From JBFLYC01 sp040756735 (GTDB lineage: Bacteria > Bacillota > DSM-16504 > Desulfitibacterales > Desulfitibacteraceae), in NCBI GenBank assembly GCA_040756735.1, contig JBFLYC010000009.1:54607-118606 (forward strand): a stretch of 64,000 nucleotides of DNA, written 5' to 3'. Shown here piece by piece: positions 42,001 through 50,900 of the stretch. Within the stretch, counting starts at the first letter, position 1, and each line of letters starts with the position of its first letter. Both the position numbers and the translations under genes were made by a program. Under the pieces are notes generated by a model. It did no database searches, was not told where the DNA came from, and saw only the letters and a program-made list of their open reading frames with translations.

Positions 42001-42867
42001 GTAAAAAGCAACAACTCCGTCGGGCAAGGCCTGAAGGTCAACTTTGCCATTATTATCAAAAATGCAGCCGGTAAGGGTCAGCTGCCCACCTTCAAAGACC
42101 ACCGGCAGGCCGTCTAGGGACTCCATCGCTAAATTCTCAAAGGTGCAGTTGTTGATATAAACCGGCGTATTAGCTGCGGTTCCTGTAGGAACAAAGATAG
42201 CCCGCCCTAAATCGGTAAATACTGAACCATCCACCGTAAGGCTGCTGCCGCTTCCACCCTTGAAGTATATCCCGTTGGTTTTGGAATCATTATGGACAGT
42301 GCCGTGTCGGAATGTGCTATCGGAAACAGTAAGGATTATATTCTGTCCGCCATCATCCACCATCAGCATGCCGTAAGTGGCGGCTCCCGCGCCGCCGTAC
42401 GCGAATTCACAGACGGAAAAGCTGCCGGATGTGCTGCTAGATGTGGCGCTATAAAAGGTTATAGACGCCCATGGGGACGGAGAATCTGTGCCGCTTTGCC
42501 CTCTGAAACCGGTAAAAGTCGCCCCGTTTGCCTGGATGGTTCCTTTGACGCGAAGTTCATTCCAGACAGAGTACTGAGCACCTCCACTGGTGATATCTCC
42601 GTTACCCAGTTGGACTTCAACACCGTTTTCAATGATCAGCGTGACCCCGGCAGCAACTTCGGGAGCGCCGCCCCCGCCCTTTAGACAAATGATATAGGGG
42701 CTGCCTGCCGCTGTCCAGGTGGTGTTCTCCGTAATATCACTGTTGATAATGGTGACAGCCCCAGCAGGCGCAGCCAGGGCAAGCGCAGCGCAAAGCGCCG
42801 CCGCCAGAAGCAGTAATTTTGGAAGTTTTCTCACCATGACATGGTTGGTTTCACTTAATCTGTTCAA
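39058..42867 (-). CDS. SLH-anchored surface protein with right-handed beta-helix
   Basis: A 1269-residue exported protein. The signal peptide (about residues 14-38) ends APAGAV. Residues 40-650 are right-handed parallel beta-helix repeats (ITNVTVANNRQGIYLYQASP, TIKNSIVYGNTYGNLSLNSA) typical of carbohydrate-binding or -cleaving proteins. Next come an Ig-like segment (YQWKRSGSDISGATGNTYTV) and a fibronectin-like segment (YEFSKDGTNWQSSNVFTGLS). The last 190 residues are three SLH domains (FIDVKKTAWYEKAVLYMAAR, RADFLIMVMNAC, RAQAAQVLYNILAR) that bind cell-wall polymer. Start is a TTG preceded by AAGGGGG. Base composition is richer in G+C than neighbouring housekeeping genes. A palindrome at 42931-42946 marks its promoter. 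Confidence 0.88.
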   Translation of the reverse strand: MNRLSETNHVMVRKLPKLLLLAAALCAALALAAPAGAVTIINSDITENTTWTAAGSPYIICLKGGGGAPEVAAGVTLIIENGVEVQLGNGDITSGGAQYSVWNELRVKGTIQANGATFTGFRGQSGTDSPSPWASITFYSATSSSTSGSFSVCEFAYGGAGAATYGMLMVDDGGQNIILTVSDSTFRHGTVHNDSKTNGIYFKGGSGSSLTVDGSVFTDLGRAIFVPTGTAANTPVYINNCTFENLAMESLDGLPVVFEGGQLTLTGCIFDNNGKVDLQALPDGVVAFYGNSFKGGNQPKFPLALRPGIRLNPDGLQALNAVTFENYPEGYREIEIIGSIPADIDAFWGELPAGYYYKLPYGCNIEGSLTIAPGQTVRLAMHRNITVLGSGRIEAVGTAEKRIVFQGYHPGSSYSAANGGIDLQSSGNPNPIRFEHCLFEHLDFGIRYSQINATHLEIKHCEIRNINPFDNWYGEYFYALNLQEGSSNARISNTLIHGNNKSGNLGIYVQSGNPEITNVTVANNRQGIYLYQASPTIKNSIVYGNTYGNLSLNSAGPVITYSNIQGGFGGTGNIDADPLFANPSGGDFHLKSEAGRWDPSVNDGNGGWVTTDTVTSPCIDAGDPASDYSNEPTPNGGRINMGAYGNTVWASKSPVSGPESLTGSVSIIGVPKYGQTLAAEVAGQQGDASLLYQWKRSGSDISGATGNTYTVVEADIGATLSVVVTSSNYSGSLTGTSSVTTAKADGPSAPAAPTMDSRTTASITLTPNAAYEFSKDGTNWQSSNVFTGLSAGTTYTFYQRAAETETHEASTASEGASFSTESSGSGGGTGGSNGGGKAAPSDGSDNRTIGEREVISTIEVSGNIAKVSTTAAAVSVDGRTAAQVTEAQIKDAVIQAVEAAAKLGDDAKAIVEIKVEAEKDVKEVEISFPQSVMEAITYSKTDALVIDAGIGTLTLDQKALDTIKSAAAGAGAGAKVNISVAEVSVQKALEKYSEEARKALVDKIGGRPIYDLKISAGDEKVSGFGGGTVNITLPYTLKAGENKDAVVIYYIDDQGSLKTIPNCKYDPVTKTVSFMVKHFSRYAIGYNSVQFIDVKKTAWYEKAVLYMAARGVVSGVGSSSFAPENNIKRADFLIMVMNACEIEPDANITDNFADAGDKYYSKYLGTAKRLDLVSGVGSNLYLPENNISRQEMFTILYNVLEKLGELPKGSSDRTLADFKDAEEIASYAIPAMKLFVETGVVSGSGGNLMPKDTTTRAQAAQVLYNILAR

Positions 42868-42930
42868 GTTATTGCATCCCCCTTTTCAAGGATTTTTTTT
42901 CAGGTTAAAAAACAGACCCATACCTGTCAA

Positions 42931-42946
42931 TCACCCCTAGGGGTGA
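42931..42946. promoter_or_regulatory. Palindromic activator site of the 1269-residue SLH gene
   Basis: TCACCCCTAGGGGTGA is a perfect 16-bp palindrome. On the minus strand it is directly followed by TTGACA, 17 bases and TAACCT, so its centre lies near -43. That is the classic position for a LuxR-type activator. A nearly identical site occurs at 53348-53363. Confidence 0.75.
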
Positions 42947-43041
42947 AAAATAGAGATAAACCTCATTTTATAGGAGGTGTTTGAGCTTTTTTTATCGAAA
43001 TATTGTTTAAAAAGGATGTTGCTGTTCAGGAGGAACTTGTT

Positions 43042-44670
43042 TTGCAGAAATATATTGCTAAATTCAAACAGTCTTATAGGGCAGACATAAAAAAAAGCTT
43101 CGGCGGCGAAGCCTTTTGGTTTATATTAGTTGCAGGCAGTTTTTTCGCATGGGTATGGTCGCTAATTGTATATGCACCAACTCTGATCCCGTTATCGGTT
43201 ATTCACCGGGCGCCTCCAACCTTTTTCCAGATTCCTCTCTTGTGTGCACTGGTAGCCAGCCTTCTCTTATGGCCGCACCTTATGGCACGTTGGGTTCCTA
43301 AAACTGAAAAAGCGCCATTGACTAAAAAGAAGTTAATTCATCTCTTAAGCAACAATGCCATTATTCCGGTGGCAGCTGCTGTTGCAGCTGCACTTTCCAC
43401 TGCTTCCCTTGCTTTCTTACCACCCAAGTGGTGGATAGTTCCCGGCGCCATATCCGGAACAGCAGCCGGTATTATCTGGACACCTGTCGGTTTGTTCCCC
43501 CGGCCTCTGCCCCTAGAAAAAATTTCTGCCTCAGCTGGGTGGATCATGTTTTTTGCAGCAGTTTTCCACTTGCCCATAGCCGCCACGGCCGGGGTTGTAC
43601 CCCCTTTATTCCTGGTGTTTATCACAGCCTTACTTCCCCTGGTATGGATGCTGCCACAGTTCAATGCCCTACAAACCTCTAAGTTAGGATCAAATGTTGA
43701 CCTAACAAGTGATGATAGGCACAGTTCCAAACATAAAAAGTTTAATATTAAAAAATGGGTGGTCATTGTATGTGCAATCCTCTTTGTTTATCTGGCTTCC
43801 TTCCAGATTTTCGGCAGTCTCCAACAGTATGCCGCCTTGCCGCCCGAAGCTTGGGGTTCTGTTAAGAATTTGGGTTTTTTCACTCATGAGGGACAAATCT
43901 ATCTTCCTTTAGATCTATTAGGAATTATTGGCACTGTTATTTATGGACTAGCTGCTCTTTCTATGGGTTGCCTGGCTCTCAGGGTTACGCCCGAACGTCT
44001 ATTTTTCTGGGCTCTTGTTCTGTCAGGTTTGGCCGTGGCTGTTTTTGCACTGGTGAATAATCTTGCAACTGCCGCTCTTTCCTTTGTGCTGTTGCAAGGA
44101 GCGCTAGCCTCTGTTGATGTATTTTTTTGGATTGTAGTAATGGTTTTAATAAGACAACAGCCGCAAAACACCGGGCGGATAACAGGAACTGCATTGACAC
44201 TTTATGCGCTGGCAGGTTTTGCACCTCCTGTTTTTATCCAGCCTGATGCATTAATGCTGCCTCACTCATTCTTGTCTGCAGTCATTTTTTTACTTGCAGC
44301 AATCACATTGATAGACGCCTTAAGAACTTACAATGCTGGTGGTTTATTGCCAGATATAAATTTGCTTGAGTTATGGGGAGATTCAGTCAGTATTTATACC
44401 GGCAACCAAATTGACCATAGTTGGGAAACTATTAAAACATTGCCTATAGGAAAATTGATGCAATTGCTGGATGAGTACGGCCTTACTGTTAAGGAAAAGC
44501 AGATTGTAGCAATGCTGCTGCAGGGGCTTTCTCCCTTGGAGATTGCCCAACAATGTCATATATCGAAAAATACCTTAAAAACCCATATGCGTAATCTGCT
44601 GCGCAAAACTGGCAACGCCAATGCAAAAGAGTTAATTATATGGGTTTTGAAAAATAACAGGGAAAGCTAA
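43042..44670 (+). CDS. LuxR-family regulator with multi-pass membrane N-terminus
   Basis: A 542-residue protein. Residues about 30-430 contain roughly twelve hydrophobic membrane segments. The C-terminal 65 residues are a LuxR-type helix-turn-helix (LTVKEKQIVAMLLQGLSPLE, IAQQCHISKNTLKTHMRNLL). The architecture resembles membrane-bound LuxR regulators of anaerobic Actinobacteria and Firmicutes, whose signals are mostly unknown. The TTG at 43042 has AGGAGG 8 bases upstream; a start at the TTG at 43003 lacks one. A nine-codon ORF with AGGAGGTG precedes it near 42981. It is divergent from one SLH gene and convergent with the other, and is the best candidate to bind the two shared palindromes. Confidence 0.85.
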   Translation: MQKYIAKFKQSYRADIKKSFGGEAFWFILVAGSFFAWVWSLIVYAPTLIPLSVIHRAPPTFFQIPLLCALVASLLLWPHLMARWVPKTEKAPLTKKKLIHLLSNNAIIPVAAAVAAALSTASLAFLPPKWWIVPGAISGTAAGIIWTPVGLFPRPLPLEKISASAGWIMFFAAVFHLPIAATAGVVPPLFLVFITALLPLVWMLPQFNALQTSKLGSNVDLTSDDRHSSKHKKFNIKKWVVIVCAILFVYLASFQIFGSLQQYAALPPEAWGSVKNLGFFTHEGQIYLPLDLLGIIGTVIYGLAALSMGCLALRVTPERLFFWALVLSGLAVAVFALVNNLATAALSFVLLQGALASVDVFFWIVVMVLIRQQPQNTGRITGTALTLYALAGFAPPVFIQPDALMLPHSFLSAVIFLLAAITLIDALRTYNAGGLLPDINLLELWGDSVSIYTGNQIDHSWETIKTLPIGKLMQLLDEYGLTVKEKQIVAMLLQGLSPLEIAQQCHISKNTLKTHMRNLLRKTGNANAKELIIWVLKNNRES

Positions 44671-44686
44671 AAAATGCTGCCAAGGG

Positions 44687-44791
44687 TTATACACTGTTGA
44701 ACACATCTAGAATAGCTTGAGCCAGTATTTGGGCCATAAGCGCCCTTGTTTCCAGGACAGTTGTGCCCAGGTGTGGTGCAAGCAATGTCCG
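44687..44791 (-). pseudogene. C-terminal remnant of a D-2-hydroxyacid dehydrogenase
   Basis: A frame of 34 codons reads RTLLAPHLGTTVLETRALMA and ends ILAQAILDVFNSV. This resembles the C-terminal part of D-2-hydroxyacid dehydrogenases (NVVLTPHIGSAT, then ETR.AMA), with the catalytic-site histidine retained. Nothing upstream in the frame matches the family and no start is present. It is a small relic between the LuxR gene and the large SLH gene. The match is short, so chance is possible. Confidence 0.4.
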
Positions 44792-44843
44792 ATCATGGCG
44801 CTTTCCTTGCTTTCCATTTCTCCCCCCTTGCTTTGAATCAGCT

Positions 44844-44877
44844 AAAAAAACGTAGGGGGACCATTTGCCTGGTCCCC
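44844..44877 (-). terminator. Intrinsic terminator of the large SLH gene
   Basis: On the minus strand an 8-bp perfect stem (GGGGACCA with TGGTCCCC) with a 6-base loop, then a T7 run. It lies about 47 bases after the SLH gene stop. Confidence 0.8.
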
Positions 44878-44923
44878 TTGGACATTGTCAGGCATGCAGT
44901 ATTACCTTGCCCTGTTTTTTGTT

Positions 44924-47900
44924 TTACCGGTTACCGGCTCTTTCCAGTATCCGCTTCAGGATAACCACACTCTCAGCACGGGTGGTTGCCGCCAGGGGCC
45001 ACAGGTGGCTTTTTGACCTGCCACGGATAATTCCCAGGTCTAAACACAGCGCCAGACCGTCACGCGCCCATTCTGCTGTTGACGCGGCGTCTTCATACCT
45101 GGCCAACAGGTCGACATCCAGCTTAAATGCAAAATCGCTACCGGCCAATTCCAGGGCGCGGGCCACCATAACAGCCATTTCCTGGCGCGTAATCTCCCGT
45201 TCGGGTTCAAAATGCCCCGTTCCTGTCCCCCGGACCAGTCCGGCACGGAAAGCCGCCTCCACCGCGCCAAAGCTCCAGTGTCTGGAAGGCAGGTCGCTGA
45301 AGGAACCGACACCACCCCGGTATTCTTCCAGGCCGAGCGCCCGGAGCAGAAGGGCGGCAAACTGGGCCCTGGTTACTGCTGACTGCGGCTTAAAGCATCC
45401 ATCACCCATACCGCGGATTATGCCCCTGGCGGACAGGAGAAGTATCTCCCGTTGTGCCCAGTGACCGGCAATATCGCTAAAGGGGTTATGAAGACTAATC
45501 ACCGCGTATTGGCCAAAGCGCGAAATATCCGCCCAAAAACCGTACACAACACCTGCCGCTGATTGCATTATTTCATTCACCAGCGGTATTTCCAGGGTAC
45601 CGTCACCGTCCATAAAAGCCACAAAGCAGCCTTCAGGGGAGTTGTCCGGCCTGCCGGTGGTGATATAAAGGCGGGCGGTCTCCACCTCTTGTCCATCATC
45701 CGTGGTAACGCTCAGTTTGTAAATCCTGCCGGGCACATCAACACCCGGGTTTGAGCTCTTGACCGCGGCCGTCATCTGTCCCGTTGCCGTGCTGTCCAGG
45801 GGACTGATGCCGATGGTTACCCCACCTGCGGGCAGGGCCACAGGAGGTATGACCAGCTTGACCTCTCCCGCCAGGATACCGATACCGGAACCATAGTCCG
45901 CCGCCGCTTTTACCGCGGCACTGTCGAAAGTTACCGTGCCGGCGTCACCGCCCCAGCTGATAAGTATGGCTGTAATATTCTGTTTCAGTAGATCCCGCAG
46001 GTTGTTTAAGGTAACCGTTACGCCGCCCGGTCCGGCAGGGAGAATGAGTACCGTAAAGCCGTCCGCTTCACTGACACTGGCGCCGCCTGCGGACGGGGCG
46101 CCGCCCGCAGGACCGGTGGTACCGCCGGGGGTGGAACCCACGCGGAAAGAAAAGGAATAATCGGCCATGACATTGCCCGCGCTGTCCGTCACACCGCTTA
46201 GCCTTACCGTGTATTGTCCCGCGGGCAGCTTCTTGCTGGGAATAAAGATAAATTCCTCCGGTTTCGGCCACAGGAAAGTACCGCCTGTCAGGCCGTTAAG
46301 CTGCCAGCCGCTTTCCACCGTAGCGGTATTTACAGGCTCATCAAAGGTGACAACGATCACAGTATCGGCGCCGACCCCGGAATCGCCATTTCGCGGCATG
46401 GTACGCACCACGGCTGGCGGGCTGGTGTCGGTCACTTCCAGGACGGTGGACCCGGAGACCAGCGCCACCGGGGAATGGTCGGCCAAATCAGTGACCAGAC
46501 TGTAGTGAAGGAGGTAGCTGCCCCCGGATATCCCTGCCAATTCCGCTGTAAGGTACAGGGTATTCCTGCCTGCCGGCAGTCCGCCCGGAATACTCCCGGT
46601 ACCGCTTTTTACCGTTCTTCCCCTTTCATCGAGGAGAGACCAGTGCAGCTCCACCGGTTTTGCTATTTCCCGTTCCACCAGCACCGACAATACAAGGTCC
46701 ACCCGGTCACCCGTACCGTAAACCGGCTGGTCTCTTTCCGCCTCCTCCACCGTTACCCGGTAACCGAAGACATCCACATAGAGCGCGCCCTGGATGGTCC
46801 CGCCTTCAAATTCAAAGGTATAGGGCAGCCGGTAAGCGCCTGTTTTCAGCTCGGCGGGCAGGACAAAAGTCAGTGAAGAATCACCGCCTGTTATGGCTAT
46901 GTCTTCCTCCGGCACAGACAGCCAGGCGTGGTGGGGTTTTTGCAGCCGCAGGACGCCAGGTTCCCGGGCTTTGACAAGTATAACCAGGTCTTCACCCATT
47001 TGATAATATTGCCTGTGGGTTTTAAGCGAAATGATCTCCCCTGCTAGGGGAAGGTAATAGTCGTTGATGTACAGGGAACGGCCCGATTCATGGTAGATGC
47101 CGAACATCAGCTTTTGTTCCCCGGTAATGCCGTCCAACGGCAAAACAACCGGTATGTGGGCCACACCTCCTGCAGCCAGGCTGAACCCTTCAACGCGGCT
47201 GTGGTCCCCCAGGTTGGCCCGTGCCAGCAGGCTGCCGGCAAAAGAGCTGAGGTTGCTGACGGTAATGGTAAGGGTTACATTGTCCCCCGGACCGTACCAG
47301 TCCTTATCCAGTGCTGCCGTTACCGCCAGGTCCAGGCCTTCCACAGGCAGCGGCAGCACTATCAGCCTGTCGTTCACCTGGAAACGGAAGACCGCCTCGC
47401 CTGCCGGCAAATCGTCCGGGATAGGAAAACTAACTTCGATATCAGCAGTTGTACCGGCGGAGACATCGGCGCTTTTGACCGTCCCTGCGCCGCTGCTGCC
47501 GAAGAGGGGCGTAATGTTGACAGCCGCGGGCACGAGACCAGTGTTACGGACACGAAATGTTACGACCGCCTCCTGCCCCGCCGTGACCAAAGTAGGAGGC
47601 AAAGCCTCCAGACTCCATTGCGGTTCAAGGGAAAGAACCCGGAATGTCCCCAGGCTGACGGCATCTTCCAGATGCGGTGAAGCGGCGGCAACGGTGTATT
47701 CACCGGGTTCCAGCTCAGCCAGGACAGCCTCCAGCCAGACCCGGCCCTCTTCACCGTCAACCTTTTCCCTGACGGCAGGCACCTGGAAGAAGAGGGCTCC
47801 GGTATAACCGTCAGGACCGGTCAGGTGCAGGGTAAGGTTCATCCCGTTGACCGGCAGGCTGCCGCTGTTGGTCACGTAGACAGGGAAAGACACCCCTTCT

Positions 47901-50900
47901 GGATGGTATGTATTATCAAGTTCCGCCCAAACGGCGACCTGGTTGCCGGAAGAAAGGGTTTCTCCGGCCTGCGCCAGCACCGTGTCGCCCTCTTTCAATA
48001 CCAGCAAGTACTGCCAACCGGCGCCTGCACCAATGATGTCGGTGATGTCATACTGCCCGATTTCACTGGGATCCAGGGAAACCTGGGTGTTGTAAACGCT
48101 GACTGGTGGGAAACCGTCCGCCTGGCGGCTGAGCTGAAGCAGGCCGCTGAAGGGGACAAGTCCGGTGTTCTGCACCACCGCCTCCAGGCGCAGCGCCTGA
48201 CCCAGGGCAAAGTACGAAGGCGCCAGGATGGACAAAGCCGCCTCTGGCTGCACAACCTCCATTTCCTTGTATACCGTCATGGCGCCGGTGGCGGCCCGCA
48301 GCGTAAAGGAGTCTTGCGGAGCGGCAACCGTTACCGTGTAAGTGACCTGCTCCCCTGCCGGCACCACCAGGGTACGAATATCGGCCGTCTCCCTGTTAAC
48401 CGCCAGTTCAACGGTAACGTCCTGCGGCTGGGAGGAGGGGTTGGTTACGGTGATATGCACCGGCACCGGCTCACCGGAACGGCAGTGCCTGCCCGCTGTG
48501 GCGAGTGTAATATATCCTGATGAGGACGCCACGGTAAAAGTCCGGTAGGCATCCGCCAGCTTTTTACCGCCGTGAGTATGCAGGGAAGCAAAAACCTCAT
48601 AACCGCCTGCCCCCAGGTCCTGCGGCGAGCTCCCCAGGCTAAAAATCAGTTCCCGTGAAGCACCCGCGGCCAGGCTGAGTGAGACTTCGTGCTGATATAC
48701 GATGTCTTCCCAGTAATAGCCGCCGGGCGGCACCACGTCGAGCAGCAGGACATGCTTACCGGGGAAATAGGGGTCATCGGGAGGCATCCGGAACACCACT
48801 GTGCGGTGTTCATACCCTGCCGCATCCGCCAAAACCGCTGCCGCCACCGGCAGGTAACCATATCCCAGGCCCATGCCGTAAATCATGCTGCCGCCGGCAT
48901 TAAGCTGTAGGTAGGTCCATTCAGACGCCCAAAGGCTGAAACCGCCGCCCGGTATGGCGAAAAACCCCTCCAGAGGAGGAACCACAGGTGCATTGACGTC
49001 GATTACCCCTTCCGGCATCAGTTGTACACCGCCTGCGCCGGCTGAAACACCGTAGGGAAGAATCTGGTAGCTGTCTCCTGTCCCCTGCCGGCATAGCAGG
49101 TACAGGCTGTTAGCGTATCCTGAAATCATAACTTCTCCCCCGTATCCTTCCAATGTCATCGAAGCTTCAGGCGCCAGGAGAGCCCCGTCGGTGACACCAG
49201 TAACGGCAAAGGCATACAGATAATTCGACCCGAACGCGTCCTCTCCCAGCACAAACAGGTGCCCTGCCGCCAGGCCCAAACCTGAAGGGTTTGCCACACC
49301 GGCCAGCGTGGCAGACGCCAGGCGGGCACCGTTTTCGCAGGAGAGAACATGCAGGCGGGTAAAGCCGTCCCCGTCAGTTGTCAGGCCATAAACGTACTGT
49401 CCGTTGGCGGCAAGCTGATAAACCGCGGAAGTTACGGTTTCCAAAGAGCCGGCCAGGGGAACCGTCCAGGCTGCCTCCATCTCCAAGTTCTCACCCGCCG
49501 GAGTCACATCGTAACGGCGCACTTCCGGTCCGGCCGAACCGTCCTGCAGCACAAAGAGCGTATCGTGGACAGCCGGGAAAACAGCCCTTACCGCCTCCGG
49601 CTGAACCGCAGAAGCGCCCTGCCTTTTTTCTCCCGCTTGCTGCACGCTGATAAAGAGGGTTCCGTCATTCAAGTCAACACCGGAGGTGTTGGTGATGCGG
49701 GCGGTTATTATAATTTCTTCATTGCTCACTTCCTGGTAAAGGTCAGCCAGCGCCAGCTCCAGCAAAGAGGTTATGCCTGTTATATCCACCAGGTAGGTGC
49801 GGCTTTCCCTGCTGGTATAAGCTTTCAGCACATAGCGGCCGCTTCTCAGCTCCGTGGGGAGCTGCAGGTCCAGCCCGCCCGTTTCTCCGACATCAAGGCT
49901 GATACTGCCGCTGTTTTGAATCAGAATTTCGCCGTCCCCGTCCTGCAGCAACAGGCTCCAGGGAACCGACTCCAGCCTGCTTCCGCCCTCATTGGTAACA
50001 GGGACGGTCAACACTTCACCCGCACCCGCCGCGCCCGCCGGCAGACCCAGGGCCACCGCCGCATCTGCCAGGTAAAGCGCCTCTTTGTGCATAAATTGCA
50101 AGCCGGCTGCCGTGGCAAAGCTGACCTCCAGCTCATACTGCCCGGCCCGCATGCCGGAAGGCAGAGGGACCTGCAGGTTAAAAACCAGATCATCCCCTGC
50201 CGCTATTTCCAGAATCTGTCCGGCTGACGCCCCGGAGACTCCCCTGATCATGGCCGACAGGGCGCCGGTTTTGGCCGCTGTGCCCGTGTTCCGCACGGCC
50301 ACTCCGACCGGGACGCTTCCGCCCGCGTAAAACAGGTTGCTCTCCGGCAACGTGACGTCAAACTGCAGATCCCGGCGGACCCTGAAAGCTAGTCCTTCGA
50401 TTACCTGACGCCCCCTGACGAAAACGTCCAGGAAATAGTCCCCTTGATCCAGGGCTGGCTCTAGGTCCAAAATGTTTTCAAACCCGCCGGGTGCGGCGGA
50501 GAAATTGGCCTGAGCTTCAAAAAGCGGCCTGCCCCGGCGGCTTGGTCGGACAAAAATCTCGGCCGGCATCTCCTGTACAGAGCTGCTGTCAAGACTGACC
50601 AGGAGACGTACGGATTCGCCCGGTTCATATTCTGATTTTGACAGGCTTCCCGCTGCTGTAAAATCAGCCTCCTGTACCCAGAAACGCCGCATGGAAAAAG
50701 CCCGTTTGGCACCTCCGTCATAATCGACGTCCACCAGCAGGGACTCATTAAGGTGCAGGGGCGGCGTTGCCACTTCAAAGTCATAGCTGCTCCGGGGCGG
50801 CACCGTTATGCTCCGGCTGCCCCGCCATTCCTCCGGGTTGTGCCCGGGCAGCAGGAAAGCATACTCATGGCTGGAAAAGACGTAACGCACCTCAGCTTCC

